Below are positions 15,827-25,859 of a stretch of 64,000 nt of DNA, piece after piece. The position numbers and the translations under genes were made by a program. This DNA is from Robiginitalea biformata HTCC2501 (lineage in GTDB: Bacteria; Bacteroidota; Bacteroidia; Flavobacteriales; Flavobacteriaceae). The notes beneath the pieces were generated by a model, which did not search any database, had not been told where the DNA came from, and saw only the letters and a list, made by a program, of their open reading frames with translations. Location of the stretch: the NCBI RefSeq assembly GCF_000024125.1, contig NC_013222.1, forward strand, positions 434,001 through 498,000, read 5' to 3'. The stretch's first letter is position 1, and each line of letters opens with the position of its first letter.

Positions 15827-16930
15827 ATGACACCTCAAAGAAGATACGATATCGACTGGCTGCGCGTAATTGCCATCGGCTTGTTGCTGGTCTATCACAT
15901 AGCCATCATTTTCCAGCCCTGGGCGATGCTCGTCGGTTTTATTGGGACAGAGGAGCCCCTGGAGGCTATCTGGAAGCCCATGACGCTGCTGAACGTCTGG
16001 CGCATCCCGCTCCTGTTCTATGTTTCCGGGATGGGGGTCTGTTTTGCCATCCGCAAACGCAACTGGCTGCAGTTGCTGCGCGAACGAAGCCAACGGATCC
16101 TCCTGCCTTTCGTATTCGGGTTTTTGGCCATCGCCCCGTTGCATTTCCTGGTCTTCCAGGAATACTACGGGTTGCCCCTGGGCTATTACCCGCATGCCGG
16201 GCACCTCTGGTTCCTCGGGAATATCTTTTGCTATGTCTTACTGCTTTCCCCCTTATTCTTTTACCTGAAAAAGCACGAGGAGGGGCGATTCGTTCAAAAA
16301 CTGAGATACCTGATGCGAAAGGCCGTTGGGCCTCTGAGCGTCATTTCCTTTTTTGTCATCGAAGCCCTGCTGGTCCGGCCAAGGCCTTTTGAATTGTATG
16401 CCGAGACCTGGCATGGTTTCTTTATCGGGCTACTGGCTTTCTTTTTCGGATTCCTTTTTGTGCTGATCGGCAAGCCCTTCTGGCAAACGGTTCTCAAATG
16501 GAGGTGGCTGTATATTGGCCTGGCCGCATCCCTGTATACCCTCCGATTCCTGGAATTCAATCTGAGTGCCCCGGGGTACCTCATGGCGATTGAATCCAAC
16601 CTGTGGATCTTCGGCATTTTTGGCTTCGGGTATAAATACCTGAACCGACCGGGCGCAACCCTGCGCTACCTGAGCCAGGCTGCCTATCCGGTATATATCA
16701 TCCATATGGCGGTCTTGTATACCGCGGCCATGCTCATCCTGCCCCTGGAGCTGTCGCCATTTCTCAAGTTCCTGGGCATCACGGTATTTACCGGGGTGAT
16801 CTGTATGCTCCTTTATGAATTTGTTATTCGCAGGATCGGTTTTCTAAGGCCGCTGTTCGGGCTGAAGGTGAAAGCCGGGACTGAAACCCGGAAGCCCGTG
16901 TTGCCAAAGTCCGCCGGAACGATGGAGTAG
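15827..16930 (+). CDS. Acyltransferase family 3 membrane protein
   Basis: The 367-aa integral membrane protein begins RRYDIDWLRVIAIGLLLVYH (4-23), the typical start of family 3 acyltransferases (OPGC/MdoC and OafA type) with the first-helix His. About ten hydrophobic segments follow, with the conserved HLWFLGNIFCYVLLL near 125-139. Such enzymes transfer acetyl or succinyl groups to cell-surface glycans. It probably forms an operon with the ankyrin lipoprotein. The substrate is unknown. Confidence 0.87.
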   Translation: MTPQRRYDIDWLRVIAIGLLLVYHIAIIFQPWAMLVGFIGTEEPLEAIWKPMTLLNVWRIPLLFYVSGMGVCFAIRKRNWLQLLRERSQRILLPFVFGFLAIAPLHFLVFQEYYGLPLGYYPHAGHLWFLGNIFCYVLLLSPLFFYLKKHEEGRFVQKLRYLMRKAVGPLSVISFFVIEALLVRPRPFELYAETWHGFFIGLLAFFFGFLFVLIGKPFWQTVLKWRWLYIGLAASLYTLRFLEFNLSAPGYLMAIESNLWIFGIFGFGYKYLNRPGATLRYLSQAAYPVYIIHMAVLYTAAMLILPLELSPFLKFLGITVFTGVICMLLYEFVIRRIGFLRPLFGLKVKAGTETRKPVLPKSAGTME

Positions 16931-16956
16931 TTCGTATGGGATAATGGGACAGCAGC

Positions 16957-17580
16957 CTAATCCCGCACCTCAACCACCGCTTCCACCTCCACGGAGATAT
17001 TCCGCGGCAGGGAACCCATCCCCACGGCTGCCCGGGCGTGTTTGCCGCGGTCTCCGAAGACCGCCACCATCAGGTCCGAGAACCCGTTGATCACCTCGGG
17101 CTGGTTGGTAAAGCCCGGTGCGGCATTCACCATGCCGTGTACCTTAACGATGCGCACCACGCGGTCCAGGTTGCCGAGTTCCGCCTTGAGTACGGCGAGT
17201 TGGTTGATTGCCGTCAGCCGGGCGGCCTCGTACCCTTCCTCCTCGGTAAGGTCCGTGCCCACCTGTCCGGTAATATAGGTGCCGTCTGCCTTTTTGGGGC
17301 CCTTTCCGGCCAGGAAAATCAAGTTGCCGCTGCGGACTGCATTGACATAGTTTGCCACGGGGGTGGCAGCTTCCGGCAGGTCGATGCCGAGTTCTGCCAA
17401 ACGGGTTTCCGGGTCGAAATCGGGGTCCGGGGAATCTGCGGCATCGCGCATTGCCCCGGATTCAGCCGATTGTGATCCGGATCCGGCCGACGGGTCCGCA
17501 GGGGTGTCATGGGTATTGGAAGGCCCGTTGCAGGAAAGGGTCAGGGCCAGGGCGATGAATGCCCATACAGTGCGTTTCAT
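16957..17580 (-). CDS. Exported RidA-family protein
   Basis: The 207-aa protein has an N-terminal lipoprotein-like signal (FIALALTLSC, Cys17), a disordered Ser/Asp/Pro linker to about 58, and a RidA/YjgF domain from about 70 (NYVNAVRSGNLIFLAGKGP to the C-terminus). Cytosolic RidA deaminates reactive enamines and imines; the Arg needed for that would be in the RAAVGMGSLPRN segment (about 183-194). An exported, lipid-anchored form is unusual. It is convergent with the acyltransferase gene and stands alone. Confidence 0.88.
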   Translation of the reverse strand: MKRTVWAFIALALTLSCNGPSNTHDTPADPSAGSGSQSAESGAMRDAADSPDPDFDPETRLAELGIDLPEAATPVANYVNAVRSGNLIFLAGKGPKKADGTYITGQVGTDLTEEEGYEAARLTAINQLAVLKAELGNLDRVVRIVKVHGMVNAAPGFTNQPEVINGFSDLMVAVFGDRGKHARAAVGMGSLPRNISVEVEAVVEVRD

Positions 17581-17668
17581 ATACGTCAGGTTTCCCGGGA
17601 AGATACGAATCTTCGATCAATGGAATTCCCATGGAAAAATGGCAGGGCAGGTACCCGGCGGATGCCGG

Positions 17669-17863
17669 TTATTCTTCGAAGGTGAATATCGCTTCGATGG
17701 GCTTTTCGAACAACCGGGCGATGCGAAAAGCGGTCGGGAGGCTCGGGTCGAACTTCTCTTTCTCGATGGCGTTGATGGTCTGCCGGGATACCCCGATGGC
17801 ACTTGCAAGCTGTTCCTGGGTCCAGTTCTTTTCGGCGCGAAGGACGCGGATGGTGTTTTTCAT
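17669..17863 (-). CDS. Small XRE-family DNA-binding protein
   Basis: The 64-aa protein is a single helix-turn-helix of the XRE type (TQEQLASAIGVSRQTINAIEK, 15-35) with a short tail ending FEEP-less at IFTFEE. This short type (YgzD-like) commonly pairs with a small membrane protein, as here: it follows the membrane gene by 17 bp. It probably represses its own operon through the palindrome at 18311-18332. Confidence 0.9.
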   Translation of the reverse strand: MKNTIRVLRAEKNWTQEQLASAIGVSRQTINAIEKEKFDPSLPTAFRIARLFEKPIEAIFTFEE

Positions 17864-17880
17864 GATCTGGCTTTTATGAA

Positions 17881-18291
17881 TTACCGGTAGCGCCGGTTAT
17901 TGAACCAGATGGCCAGCATGTAGCAAATGCCCATAAACATCACCAAAAACGCAATTTCTGCGTCAAAGGGAATCAGGTTCGTGGCATCCATCATCGAAAA
18001 AGCGATACCCACCACGAGGGTCAGGCCCAGGGTCAGGCCCATGGATTCCAGCTGGATCTTCTTCTCCAGTTCGTCGCAGTTTTCCAGTAACCGCCGGTTG
18101 GAGAGGATCATGCCGATACCCACCAGGATATTTACCGCCAGGGCGACGATGGTGATCCACGGATTGCCGTCCCAGATAAATTCGGCCCCGAAAACCACCA
18201 GGGCCGTGGAAAGCACCCAGGCAAATGTCCAGGCTCCCAGGTTCCTTAGTTGTTGTTTACGCGTTGTTTGATTCATATCGATGGTTTGCAT
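17881..18291 (-). CDS. Small multi-helix membrane protein co-transcribed with XRE regulator
   Basis: From the ATG at 18291 the protein has 136 aa and four hydrophobic segments (near 20-38, 42-62, 80-100 and 107-127) joined by a charged loop with ENCDELEKKIQLES; it ends in a basic NNRRYR tail. An internal ATG at 18276 is also possible. I recognise no named family. It is the first gene of the unit that ends with the XRE regulator, and a consensus promoter and palindrome lie just upstream. Confidence 0.8.
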   Translation of the reverse strand: MQTIDMNQTTRKQQLRNLGAWTFAWVLSTALVVFGAEFIWDGNPWITIVALAVNILVGIGMILSNRRLLENCDELEKKIQLESMGLTLGLTLVVGIAFSMMDATNLIPFDAEIAFLVMFMGICYMLAIWFNNRRYR

Positions 18292-18310
18292 TGTAATTAA
18301 TGTTTGTCTT

Positions 18311-18332
18311 TTTGTAAAACACACTTTACAAA
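18311..18332. promoter_or_regulatory. Perfect 22-bp operator-like palindrome
   Basis: TTTGTAAA-ACACAC-TTTACAAA has perfect 8-bp arms and overlaps the -7 element of the minus-strand promoter at 18329-18358. A further TTTACAAA half-site occurs at 18365-18372. The position fits repression by the XRE protein of the same operon. Confidence 0.7.
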
Positions 18333-18358
18333 TATATGCAAAAAATCCAATATGTCAA
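18329..18358 (-). promoter_or_regulatory. Promoter of the membrane protein/XRE operon
   Basis: On the minus strand TTG (18356-18358), exactly 19 nt and TATATTTG (18329-18336) match the Bacteroidota consensus. The start codon is about 38 nt downstream. Confidence 0.8.
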
Positions 18359-18384
18359 GTTTTATTTACAAAATGTATGAAAGT

Positions 18385-19023
18385 TTACAGGGAATTATCG
18401 AGGATCCCCTCCTCGGGTTTGTGGTAGAGGTCCGCCAGTTCCGTCATCAGGTAATCCAGGATGCGTTCCTGCTGGGCGCCTTTGCGGTAGAGCGCCAGGG
18501 AGGGCCGCAGTTGTTCCCGCATAAAGAATTCCAGGTCGTCCGACCCGTAGGTGTTGAAAGCCTTCCAGGCAAGCAGCCCTTCGAGCATTTGCCGGTGGGC
18601 GATATATCGCCTGCGCGCGGTTTCATAGTCCCGCTGGAGTTTGCGGCTGGGTTTCGAATCGGTATTCCGGATTTCAAGGGAAAGTTCCTGGAAGGACCTG
18701 CGTATCCTTCGGTCCGCCTTCATGGCCTCCGCGATGAGCCGGAAATAGGCGCGGCTGACAAGTTTCGGATAGGTCTCCACGAATTCCGGGTCGGCCGAAG
18801 CGGAGCTGCCGTCCGTCCAGTCCGGGAGGGCAAAATAGGCTTCCTGCCGGGCCGCTGCATCATCCGGCCCCAGTTCCAGGGCGTATTTCCAATTCTGCGA
18901 TTCCACCACGGATTCCCAGGTTTCGGCATAGGGGTCCTCTTCCTGTTTCAGGGTGGCGCAACCCCAACAGGAAACCAGCAGGAAACCCGCCAGCAGGCGT
19001 AGAAAAATCGGCTTGGATATCAT
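18385..19023 (-). CDS. Putative lipoprotein of unknown function
   Basis: From the ATG at 19023 the protein has 212 aa, with a lipoprotein signal (LLAGFLLVSCWGC; Cys at about 16 or 19). The rest is charged and largely helical (AEAMKADRRIRRSFQELSL). No known motif is seen. It stands alone downstream of the BNR-propeller gene on the same strand, 129 bp away across a region with no obvious terminator. Confidence 0.75.
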   Translation of the reverse strand: MISKPIFLRLLAGFLLVSCWGCATLKQEEDPYAETWESVVESQNWKYALELGPDDAAARQEAYFALPDWTDGSSASADPEFVETYPKLVSRAYFRLIAEAMKADRRIRRSFQELSLEIRNTDSKPSRKLQRDYETARRRYIAHRQMLEGLLAWKAFNTYGSDDLEFFMREQLRPSLALYRKGAQQERILDYLMTELADLYHKPEEGILDNSL

Positions 19024-19152
19024 TCCCCAGTGTTCTGAATCAACCAAGTACGCAAATTTACAAAGCCCCGGGAAATCCTCCTGACCAAACACGTCCTTTT
19101 CTCGTTAACCGGAAACAGCCGGAGATCGGGCCGGCGATCTCCGGTTGCTGCG

Positions 19153-22100
19153 TCAGGGCATGGGCGGCAGGTACAGGGCGCCGATCCCGGCTTCCTGAAG
19201 CGCCGCGTTAAAGCCAGGTACCCGGGAATCCAGGATGCGGCGGGCGGTTGCGCGGTGCTGCGCCCAGCGTTGGTTCAGGGCGGCTATCTTCTCCTTAGTC
19301 CCCTTGTTAACCCTCGGGATCCCGCTGTCCCCGTGGTTCAGGGCGGTCAGGTATTCGGCTGTAAACCCGTTTACGTAGTTTTCCACATCGTCATAGGCCT
19401 TGGAAAGCCGCTGCACCATGGTGGAATCCCATTGGTCCATCTCCGCAGCCAGGTCTTTTCCCTGCCCGGCGAGTTCGGGCTTCCCGGCTTCTTCCAAATG
19501 CCCGATAAGGTCCTTCAGACGCATGCGAGCTTCCCGCATGCCATTGGTCATGTGGGTCATTTCCCGATAGGTCGCTTCGGCCCCTTCCATAAACTCATGA
19601 TAGTCTGAGAACTCGGCCTCCGTGGTGGGCAGGGCCGGATTCGGCAGGATAGAGGCCGTGGCCTTCTGGCGGGTATCCCCGTGGATAAGTTCCAGGGTAT
19701 ACGTACCCGGGATGGCCCGGTGGCCCCGGAAACTGCCCTCGATATAAACCTCGGGTGCCCCGGGCAGGGGCGGGTACCGCATGTCCCAGACAAACCGGTT
19801 GAGCCCCGGCTGACTGGGCAGGACGGGCGGCCTGGGGGGTGCCCCTTCGTACGACCTATAGGAGTCGTCGGCCTGGGAACTGAACGCGCGGACCAGCTTC
19901 CCGGAGGCATCGCGGATTTCCAGCCGCAATTCCGTGGAATCGACCGTCTGGGGCAGCTGGTAATACACCGGCATGCCGCTGGGCGGGTTGACCCCGGCAA
20001 AGGGGTGAGTCCCGTTGGGGTCCGGTCCGTCCATGGAGCTGTACCAGTTCGGATAGATCGCATCGCCCGGGGTATAGAGTTTCAACCCATCCGTACGGCC
20101 GGGGACCTGCCGCAACAAGGCCATATCGTCACAGATCCAGAACGAACGGCCCTGGGTAGCCAGGATCAAATCGCCAAAACGGATCTGCAAATCGGTGATC
20201 GGCACCACGGGCAGGTTGGATTGGAAGCGTTCCCAATCCGTACCCCCGTTATAGGACAGGTAGAGGCCCGTTTCCGTGCCGGCCACCAGCAGGTCTTTTC
20301 GGACCGGGTCTTCCCGGACCACCCGGGTATAGGCCCCGTCCGGGATCCCCCGGTTGATAGCCGTCCAGGACTTCCCGTAGTCCGTACTTTTCAGTAGGCC
20401 GGGTCGAAAATCGTTGAATTTATACCGGGTGGTGGCGATATAAACGGTACCCGGGTCGTGGGGGGAAATTTCGATGGCGTTGACCAGGGTCTCTCCCTGG
20501 CCTTTCGGCGTCACGTCCTGCCAGGTAGCACCCCCGTCCCGGGTAATGTGGACCATGCCGTCATCGCTCCCCGCGTACATCGTGCCGGGTTCATGGGGCG
20601 ACTCGATGAGGTACGAAATCGTCCCGTAGTTTTCGGCCCCCACCGCCTCGTTCGTGTAGGGCGCTCCCCCATTGCCTTGCTTTTCATCCAAATCGCGGGT
20701 GAGGTCCGGGGATATCACGTCCCAGCTCATCCCCTGGTCCCGGGTCCGCAGCACGTACTGGGCCGCGTGGTAATACGTGTCCGGCTCGTGCATGGAACGA
20801 ATAATCGGCGCGTTCCAGTTAAACAGGTACTTCATTTCCCGGGCCGGCAACCCCAGGTAGAGGTTCGGTTCGATCATGACCAGGGTCCCCGTTTGCGAGG
20901 GTACGTCCAGCAGCTCCACATAGCCGAGGTAACTGCCCCCCATGACCTTTTTCGGGTCGTTCGGGTCGAAGCCCAGAAAGGCGCTTTCCCCCCCGGCCGA
21001 GGGGCTCCAGTGCTCCCGGCCGATCCCGGAAGAACCCATCCCGATACTGGCAATCTTGACCGAGGTATTGTCCTGCTGCCCCCCGTAGAGGTTGTACGGG
21101 AAGAGGCTGTCCACGGCTACCCGGTAGAACTGGGCAGTGGGCATGTTATCCTGGCGCGACCAGCTGCTGCCCCCGTCAAAGGTGATCTCCGCCCCCCCGT
21201 CGTCGGAAATTACCATGTTTTTCGGATTTTTCGGGTTGATCCACAAATCGTGGTAGTCGCCGTGGTTCGTGCGGATTTGCTCCCAGTTCCGCCCCCCGTC
21301 GATGGATCGGTAGGCAGAGGCGCTTAAGACGTAGACAGTGTGTTCATCCACGGGGTCCGGGGTCACTTCGATATAATACCAGGCCCGCTGCACGAGCCGG
21401 TGGTCATCGCTCACGCGGCTCCAGCTCGCCCCTGCGTTTGCAGATGTAAAAAGCCCGCCTTTTTCCTTCTGCGTGTCGCTTTCAATTACGGCGTAGAGCC
21501 GGTCCGGGTTGGCCCGGGACACGGCAATGGCCATTTTACCTTTCTCCTCGGGGAGCCCCTTATGGATCTGCTTCCAGGTCTCGCCCCCGTCGGTGGATTT
21601 ATAGAGCCCGCTGCCCGGCCCGCCGCTGACTACCTGCCAGGGCTTGCGGATATGTTCCCACATGGCGGCATAGAGCACCTGCGGGTTGTGTACATCCATG
21701 GACAGGTCGCTGCACCCGGTGAGTTCATTGACAAAGAGGACGTTTTTCCAGGTCTTTCCCCCGTCCTCGGATTTGTAGATGCCCCGTTCCCGGGTGGGGC
21801 CGTGCAGGGCGCCCTGGGCGGCCACCCATACCCGGTCCGGATTTTCCGGGTGGACGATGATCCGCGAAATATGCCGCGTGAGTTCCAGCCCCAGGTGCTC
21901 CCAGGTCTTCCCGCCATCTACGGATTTGTAGACCCCGTCCCCATAGGAGGTCATCACCCCCCGGGGGGCGTGTTCCCCCATGCCGACATAGACCACGTTC
22001 GGGTGGCTCTCCGAAACCGTAACGGCCCCGACTGAACCGGTTTTAAAATATCCATCGGAGATATTCGTCCAACGCTGTCCGGCATCGGTGGTCTTCCAGA

Positions 22101-22293
22101 GCCCGCCCCCGGTGGTCCCCATATAATAGGTAAGCGGGTCGCCGACAACCCCGGAGGACCCCGTAGAGCGCCCACCCCGGAACGGTCCGATGTTCCGGAA
22201 TTTCACCGGGGTCAGGTATTCGTTGATTTCTTGGGCGAAGGAAGTTGAAAAGGCCAGGCTCAACAGGCCGGCCAGGAGGAAATATCTTTTCAT
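19153..22293 (-). CDS. Large exported BNR/VPS10-type beta-propeller protein
   Basis: The 1046-aa protein has a signal peptide (first 20 residues) and many BNR/sortilin-like repeats with the Asp-box pattern S-x-DGG-x-TW (for example [33 protein letters not shown]), forming one or two propellers up to about residue 700. A C-terminal part (700-1046) has a beta-sandwich-like section and a helical tail. Bacteroidota annotate these as glycosyl hydrolase or exo-alpha-sialidase-like, but no catalytic set is evident. A related 1082-aa protein is encoded at 41270-44518. It follows the DUF1080 gene by 70 bp. Confidence 0.88.
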   Translation of the reverse strand: MKRYFLLAGLLSLAFSTSFAQEINEYLTPVKFRNIGPFRGGRSTGSSGVVGDPLTYYMGTTGGGLWKTTDAGQRWTNISDGYFKTGSVGAVTVSESHPNVVYVGMGEHAPRGVMTSYGDGVYKSVDGGKTWEHLGLELTRHISRIIVHPENPDRVWVAAQGALHGPTRERGIYKSEDGGKTWKNVLFVNELTGCSDLSMDVHNPQVLYAAMWEHIRKPWQVVSGGPGSGLYKSTDGGETWKQIHKGLPEEKGKMAIAVSRANPDRLYAVIESDTQKEKGGLFTSANAGASWSRVSDDHRLVQRAWYYIEVTPDPVDEHTVYVLSASAYRSIDGGRNWEQIRTNHGDYHDLWINPKNPKNMVISDDGGAEITFDGGSSWSRQDNMPTAQFYRVAVDSLFPYNLYGGQQDNTSVKIASIGMGSSGIGREHWSPSAGGESAFLGFDPNDPKKVMGGSYLGYVELLDVPSQTGTLVMIEPNLYLGLPAREMKYLFNWNAPIIRSMHEPDTYYHAAQYVLRTRDQGMSWDVISPDLTRDLDEKQGNGGAPYTNEAVGAENYGTISYLIESPHEPGTMYAGSDDGMVHITRDGGATWQDVTPKGQGETLVNAIEISPHDPGTVYIATTRYKFNDFRPGLLKSTDYGKSWTAINRGIPDGAYTRVVREDPVRKDLLVAGTETGLYLSYNGGTDWERFQSNLPVVPITDLQIRFGDLILATQGRSFWICDDMALLRQVPGRTDGLKLYTPGDAIYPNWYSSMDGPDPNGTHPFAGVNPPSGMPVYYQLPQTVDSTELRLEIRDASGKLVRAFSSQADDSYRSYEGAPPRPPVLPSQPGLNRFVWDMRYPPLPGAPEVYIEGSFRGHRAIPGTYTLELIHGDTRQKATASILPNPALPTTEAEFSDYHEFMEGAEATYREMTHMTNGMREARMRLKDLIGHLEEAGKPELAGQGKDLAAEMDQWDSTMVQRLSKAYDDVENYVNGFTAEYLTALNHGDSGIPRVNKGTKEKIAALNQRWAQHRATARRILDSRVPGFNAALQEAGIGALYLPPMP

Positions 22294-22363
22294 TTTGTTG
22301 GTCTTTATTGGCAGGAACCGGATCCGGTCAATGGGATTCGGGCCCGGGTAGGTAATATCTGGT

Positions 22364-23341
22364 TTAGTTTGCGGGCACCGATACGGTCATATTCCGATAG
22401 GAAATCGGGCCGTGGTCGCCCTGGAGCATGATGGGCCCCGGTTCGCCCTCTGCGCTGTCGAGGGCGCCCCCGGTAATCCCCGGGATGATCTGGCGGTGGA
22501 TGATCGTCTTGCCATTCAAGACCACGGTGACCCGGCGGCCCACGAGCGTGATATCGTATGTCTGCCACTCCCCGGCCCGGGCGGCGGCCATTTCATTCGG
22601 GCTCAGGAAGCCGTAAACCCCGCCCAGATAGATAGACTCCGGCTGCTTCCCGTAGCTGTCTTCCACCTGCACCTCATACCGCCCCCGCAGGTAAATCCCG
22701 GAGTTGGAGCCTTCGGGGACGCGAAACTCCACGTGCAGCTTGAAGTCGTCAAATTTTTCAATAGTCATCAGGTTGGCGCCCGAAGCCGGGCTGTTGAGTA
22801 CGCCGTCAACAACCTCCCACTGGTTTGTATCGCTCCCCGGGGTGGTGGTCCACCCGTCGAGGCCCGAATCTGCAATCAGCGGGCGGGCGGGGGTCCAGGC
22901 CTCCGGCTCCTCCCGGAGCAGTTCCGGCGCGCGAACCCCTTTAAATGAATGGCTCGTGCCCGTGTGGTAAAGGAGTTCCCCGCTGATCGTGTCGCCCTCA
23001 ACTTTTCCGTGTACATGCATGTAGTGCTTTCCGATCCACTGGGGAGGCAGGCTGAAGGAGAAACTCCCGCGGTCGGCGTGGACCTCGGATATGGGCCGGG
23101 CACTCCCTGCGAAACTTACATAGTATCCCACCAGCGTGGATTGTCCGGATAATTTCACTTCCAGCCAGGAGGGCAATTCGCGCCCGTCCATGGAAACGGT
23201 GAGGTCCCAGCGCCCGATTACGGGGCTGTCCGGCTGGGCGGATGATATATAAATGCCGGCCAACAACATCACAGACGTGAGGATCCTGGCCGCTGGCACA
23301 CCCAGGGGGCCACCAGCAAAAGGAAAGCGGGAAATTTTCAT
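22364..23341 (-). CDS. Exported DUF1080 (3-keto-disaccharide hydrolase-like) protein
   Basis: From the ATG at 23341 the protein has 325 aa with a signal peptide (to about 37). The C-terminal half (about 155-325) is a concanavalin-like DUF1080/PF06439 domain, with [31 protein letters not shown] and [12 protein letters not shown]. This family includes enzymes acting on 3-keto-glycosides. The N-terminal part (40-145) is beta-rich. It is the first gene of a likely operon with the 1046-aa propeller protein, so both may take part in handling extracellular substrates. Confidence 0.85.
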   Translation of the reverse strand: MKISRFPFAGGPLGVPAARILTSVMLLAGIYISSAQPDSPVIGRWDLTVSMDGRELPSWLEVKLSGQSTLVGYYVSFAGSARPISEVHADRGSFSFSLPPQWIGKHYMHVHGKVEGDTISGELLYHTGTSHSFKGVRAPELLREEPEAWTPARPLIADSGLDGWTTTPGSDTNQWEVVDGVLNSPASGANLMTIEKFDDFKLHVEFRVPEGSNSGIYLRGRYEVQVEDSYGKQPESIYLGGVYGFLSPNEMAAARAGEWQTYDITLVGRRVTVVLNGKTIIHRQIIPGITGGALDSAEGEPGPIMLQGDHGPISYRNMTVSVPAN

Positions 23342-23470
23342 GAATCGTGCATTTTTGGTGTCAGTCGCGTAAATGTAGCCAATTAATCGAATTCCCGCCA
23401 CCGGCTTAAATGAGGCCCAAACTGTATATTTGAAGGCGCCTGGTTCGCATTGCACCTTTGTGGAACGCTT

Positions 23471-23966
23471 ATGACACAGATACTATTTGCCAACTCCCCG
23501 GAAGCCTATGCGGCGATTGAAGAACTAGCCGATACGATCTGGCGCGAACACTACATCCCCATCATCGGCAAGCCGCAGGTAGACTATATGCTGCGCAAAT
23601 TCCAGACTGCCGGCGCCATCGCCGGGCAGTCGGCCGCCGGTATGCGCTATTACCTGCTGGAAGACCGCGGGCAGCCCGCCGGGTATTTTGCTTATGAAAA
23701 GCAGGGGGAAGCCCTCTTCCTGAGCAAGATCTATGTCCTGAAAAGCCACCGGGGCAGGGGTTTGGCACGGGCAGCCATGGAACATATCCGAAACCAGGCC
23801 GGGGTCTGGGGCTGCCGGCAGATTGCCCTCACGGTAACAGGACATTTGGCAAGTATCCTGGGCCTATGAGCGCATGGGGTTTGGAAAAGGGGAAGGCACC
23901 GTTCAAGGACCATTGGGGATGGCCTTTATCATGGACGACTACCGGATGGTCCTGGAACTTAGCTGA
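23471..23966 (+). pseudogene. GNAT N-acetyltransferase interrupted by a single-base frameshift
   Basis: The frame from the ATG at 23471 encodes a normal GNAT start and acetyl-CoA loop (YVLKSHRGRGLARAAM) and stops at about 23869 after LASILGL. Removing one G from the GGG at 23858-23860 joins it to AYERMGF, then MAFIMDDYRMVLELS and the TGA at 23964-23966, the expected GNAT C-terminus. The whole gene would be about 164 aa. The change could be a real mutation, phase variation at a short G run or an assembly error. It lies divergent from the DUF1080 gene. Confidence 0.85.
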
Positions 23967-24008
23967 ACGCCCGCGTAATTCCCGGGACAAACCGATCCAT
24001 AGCCAGCC

Positions 24009-24734
24009 TCAGCGGTCTATTTTAAAATTCTGCAATTTGATGTCGTCCAGCCCGTCCTCGTCAAAGGGATACTCCAACTGGTCCTGGATGTTATAAAGGG
24101 TTACCAGGATAAACTGCGTCAGCAAAACAATAAAAAATACGACAATGTCCGGATGGGTGGTGCCGATATTCATCAGGATGTTCGGGGCGTACACCAACGG
24201 AAACAGATAGATGAATATCAGGCAGTACGCCTTGAGGGACACCGGGGTCCGGTGGATATTGATGGCGTGCAGGTTTTCGAAACCTTCGTGCAGGTCGTTT
24301 AAAAACCTGAAAACCCGGTCCTTGAGTTTGACGGGGGCCAAGGCGCCGAGTTCCAGCAGGTATTCATGGATGTGGTTGATGCTCTCATCAACCGCCTTTG
24401 TGGAGGGGTCATTCCTGCCCAGGTGTTCGATGGTTTTGTCGCTGATGCTGGAAAGCAACCCCGCCATGTGGTTTTTCTGTTCCTGGGGAAGTGCCTCGTT
24501 GCTGCCGATGTAGTACGACAGGGTTTTCAGGGCGCTCCGGAACTGGCTGAAATGCTGAAGCGCTTTTTCCCTGCGCCGGAACGAGCCGCGGATGGAAAAG
24601 ACCAATGGGAAAACAATGGCAATACTGAGCAAAGTCAGGTCCACATTGTAGGCAATCTGGAATTCTAGTGCCAGAAAAGTGACCAAAGCAGAAGCCAGCA
24701 ACACCCTGAGTGTTCGCCAATTAATAATGGACAA
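24009..24734 (-). CDS. Bestrophin-like membrane protein
   Basis: The 241-aa protein seems to start at a TTG (24734), as there is no ATG nearby in frame. Two N-terminal and two C-terminal hydrophobic segments flank a helical middle. IQDQLEYPFDEDGLDDIKL near the C-terminus resembles the acidic E-x-PF-x-xDxDDI segment of bestrophin-family anion channels, which would make it a channel-type protein. It is slightly shorter than typical bacterial bestrophins (about 280-300 aa). The family call is moderately confident. Confidence 0.65.
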   Translation of the reverse strand: MSIINWRTLRVLLASALVTFLALEFQIAYNVDLTLLSIAIVFPLVFSIRGSFRRREKALQHFSQFRSALKTLSYYIGSNEALPQEQKNHMAGLLSSISDKTIEHLGRNDPSTKAVDESINHIHEYLLELGALAPVKLKDRVFRFLNDLHEGFENLHAINIHRTPVSLKAYCLIFIYLFPLVYAPNILMNIGTTHPDIVVFFIVLLTQFILVTLYNIQDQLEYPFDEDGLDDIKLQNFKIDR

Positions 24735-24791
24735 ATAAATATTTATGGCGTAAATTTTTATTATCTTAAAGCATTGTTAACGTCTAAGATA

Positions 24792-25853
24792 GTGAAAATA
24801 CAATCCCGATTACTGGGATGCCTGTTGATTTTGCTCCTGCAGCTTCCGGGCGCCATCCTGGGTCAACAAGAGCCGGCAGATGGCGCAGCCAAACCGCTTT
24901 TCAGCAGCACCGAGCGGCTTGACGTTCGGCTGAGTTACTCCAATCGCGACCTGATCCGGGACACGAACGACAGTACGTATCTGAATACGATGCTGCTTTA
25001 CCGGGTTGGGGACGAGGCCTGGGATTCTGTGGAAGTCCGCATTCGCGCCAGGGGAAATTGGCGGAAGGCCAACTGTTTTCTCGCGCCGGTTAAAGTCCGG
25101 ATCAAAAAGGCCGCTGCCCGGGGAACGTTATTTGAAGGCATTAAGGAACTGAAATTTGTCCTGCCCTGTGCGCCCACCGACGACTGCGCCGACTACGTCC
25201 TGAAGGAATACCTGGCGTACAAATTTTATGAGATGGTCACCCCGTTCCACTTCCGTACACGCCGGATGCGGCTGGAATATGTAGACCAGAAGAAGCGGAA
25301 CGAAAAAGCCTATGAACTCGAAGCGTTTATGATCGAGGATATTGCAAACGTGGCGGACCGAAACCGGGGTAAACGCCTGAAACGAACCGTACACCCCTTA
25401 CAACAAGACCACCTGAGCTCCGTACAGAACGATTTCTTTCAGTTTATGATTGGCAATACGGACTTCTCATCGGCCTACCAACACAACGAAAAACTTATAT
25501 TCGTCGATGGCCGGCAAGCCATCCCCATTCCGTATGATTTCGACATGAGCGGCATGGTAAATGCCCACTATGCGGTTGTTTCCAGTGTACAGGGCGATAA
25601 CCTGGACATTGAAAAGGTTACCCAGCGACTCTTCAGGGGGTTTAAGCGGGATCCGCAGGTCTTCGATGCGGTGCGCCGCCAATACCTGGACCTGAAACCC
25701 CGGGTGATGGCCTATCTGGATTCCATGGCGGAGGATTTTCACAATAGCCGGCAATTCCAGAACACCCGCGACTTCCTCGAAAACTTTTTTCAGATTCTCA
25801 GGGACGATACGTCCTACCGGGAGCAGATCCTGGTTTCTGCACGGGACCAATAG
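24792..25853 (+). CDS. Exported CotH-like protein
   Basis: The likely start is the GTG at 24792 (a TTG 18 bp upstream is the alternative), giving 353 aa with a signal peptide (VKIQSRLLGCLLILLLQLPGAILGQ, cut near 24). The body resembles the CotH family of atypical secreted kinases: RARGNWRK early on, then KFVLPC, YVLKEYLAYKFYEM, MIGNTDFSSAYQHN and IPIPYDFDMSG, where the Asp residues may coordinate Mg-ATP. Function here is unknown and kinase activity is inferred from weak resemblance only. It ends 6 bp from the convergent phosphatase gene. Confidence 0.65.
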   Translation: MKIQSRLLGCLLILLLQLPGAILGQQEPADGAAKPLFSSTERLDVRLSYSNRDLIRDTNDSTYLNTMLLYRVGDEAWDSVEVRIRARGNWRKANCFLAPVKVRIKKAAARGTLFEGIKELKFVLPCAPTDDCADYVLKEYLAYKFYEMVTPFHFRTRRMRLEYVDQKKRNEKAYELEAFMIEDIANVADRNRGKRLKRTVHPLQQDHLSSVQNDFFQFMIGNTDFSSAYQHNEKLIFVDGRQAIPIPYDFDMSGMVNAHYAVVSSVQGDNLDIEKVTQRLFRGFKRDPQVFDAVRRQYLDLKPRVMAYLDSMAEDFHNSRQFQNTRDFLENFFQILRDDTSYREQILVSARDQ

Positions 25854-25859
25854 GTGCTG

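Noticed and set aside
20458..22035. Long plus-strand frames opposite the 1046-aa propeller gene, and 42488-44215 opposite the 1082-aa gene
   Set aside because: They are shadows produced by GC-rich codon bias; the minus-strand proteins have signal peptides and clear repeats.
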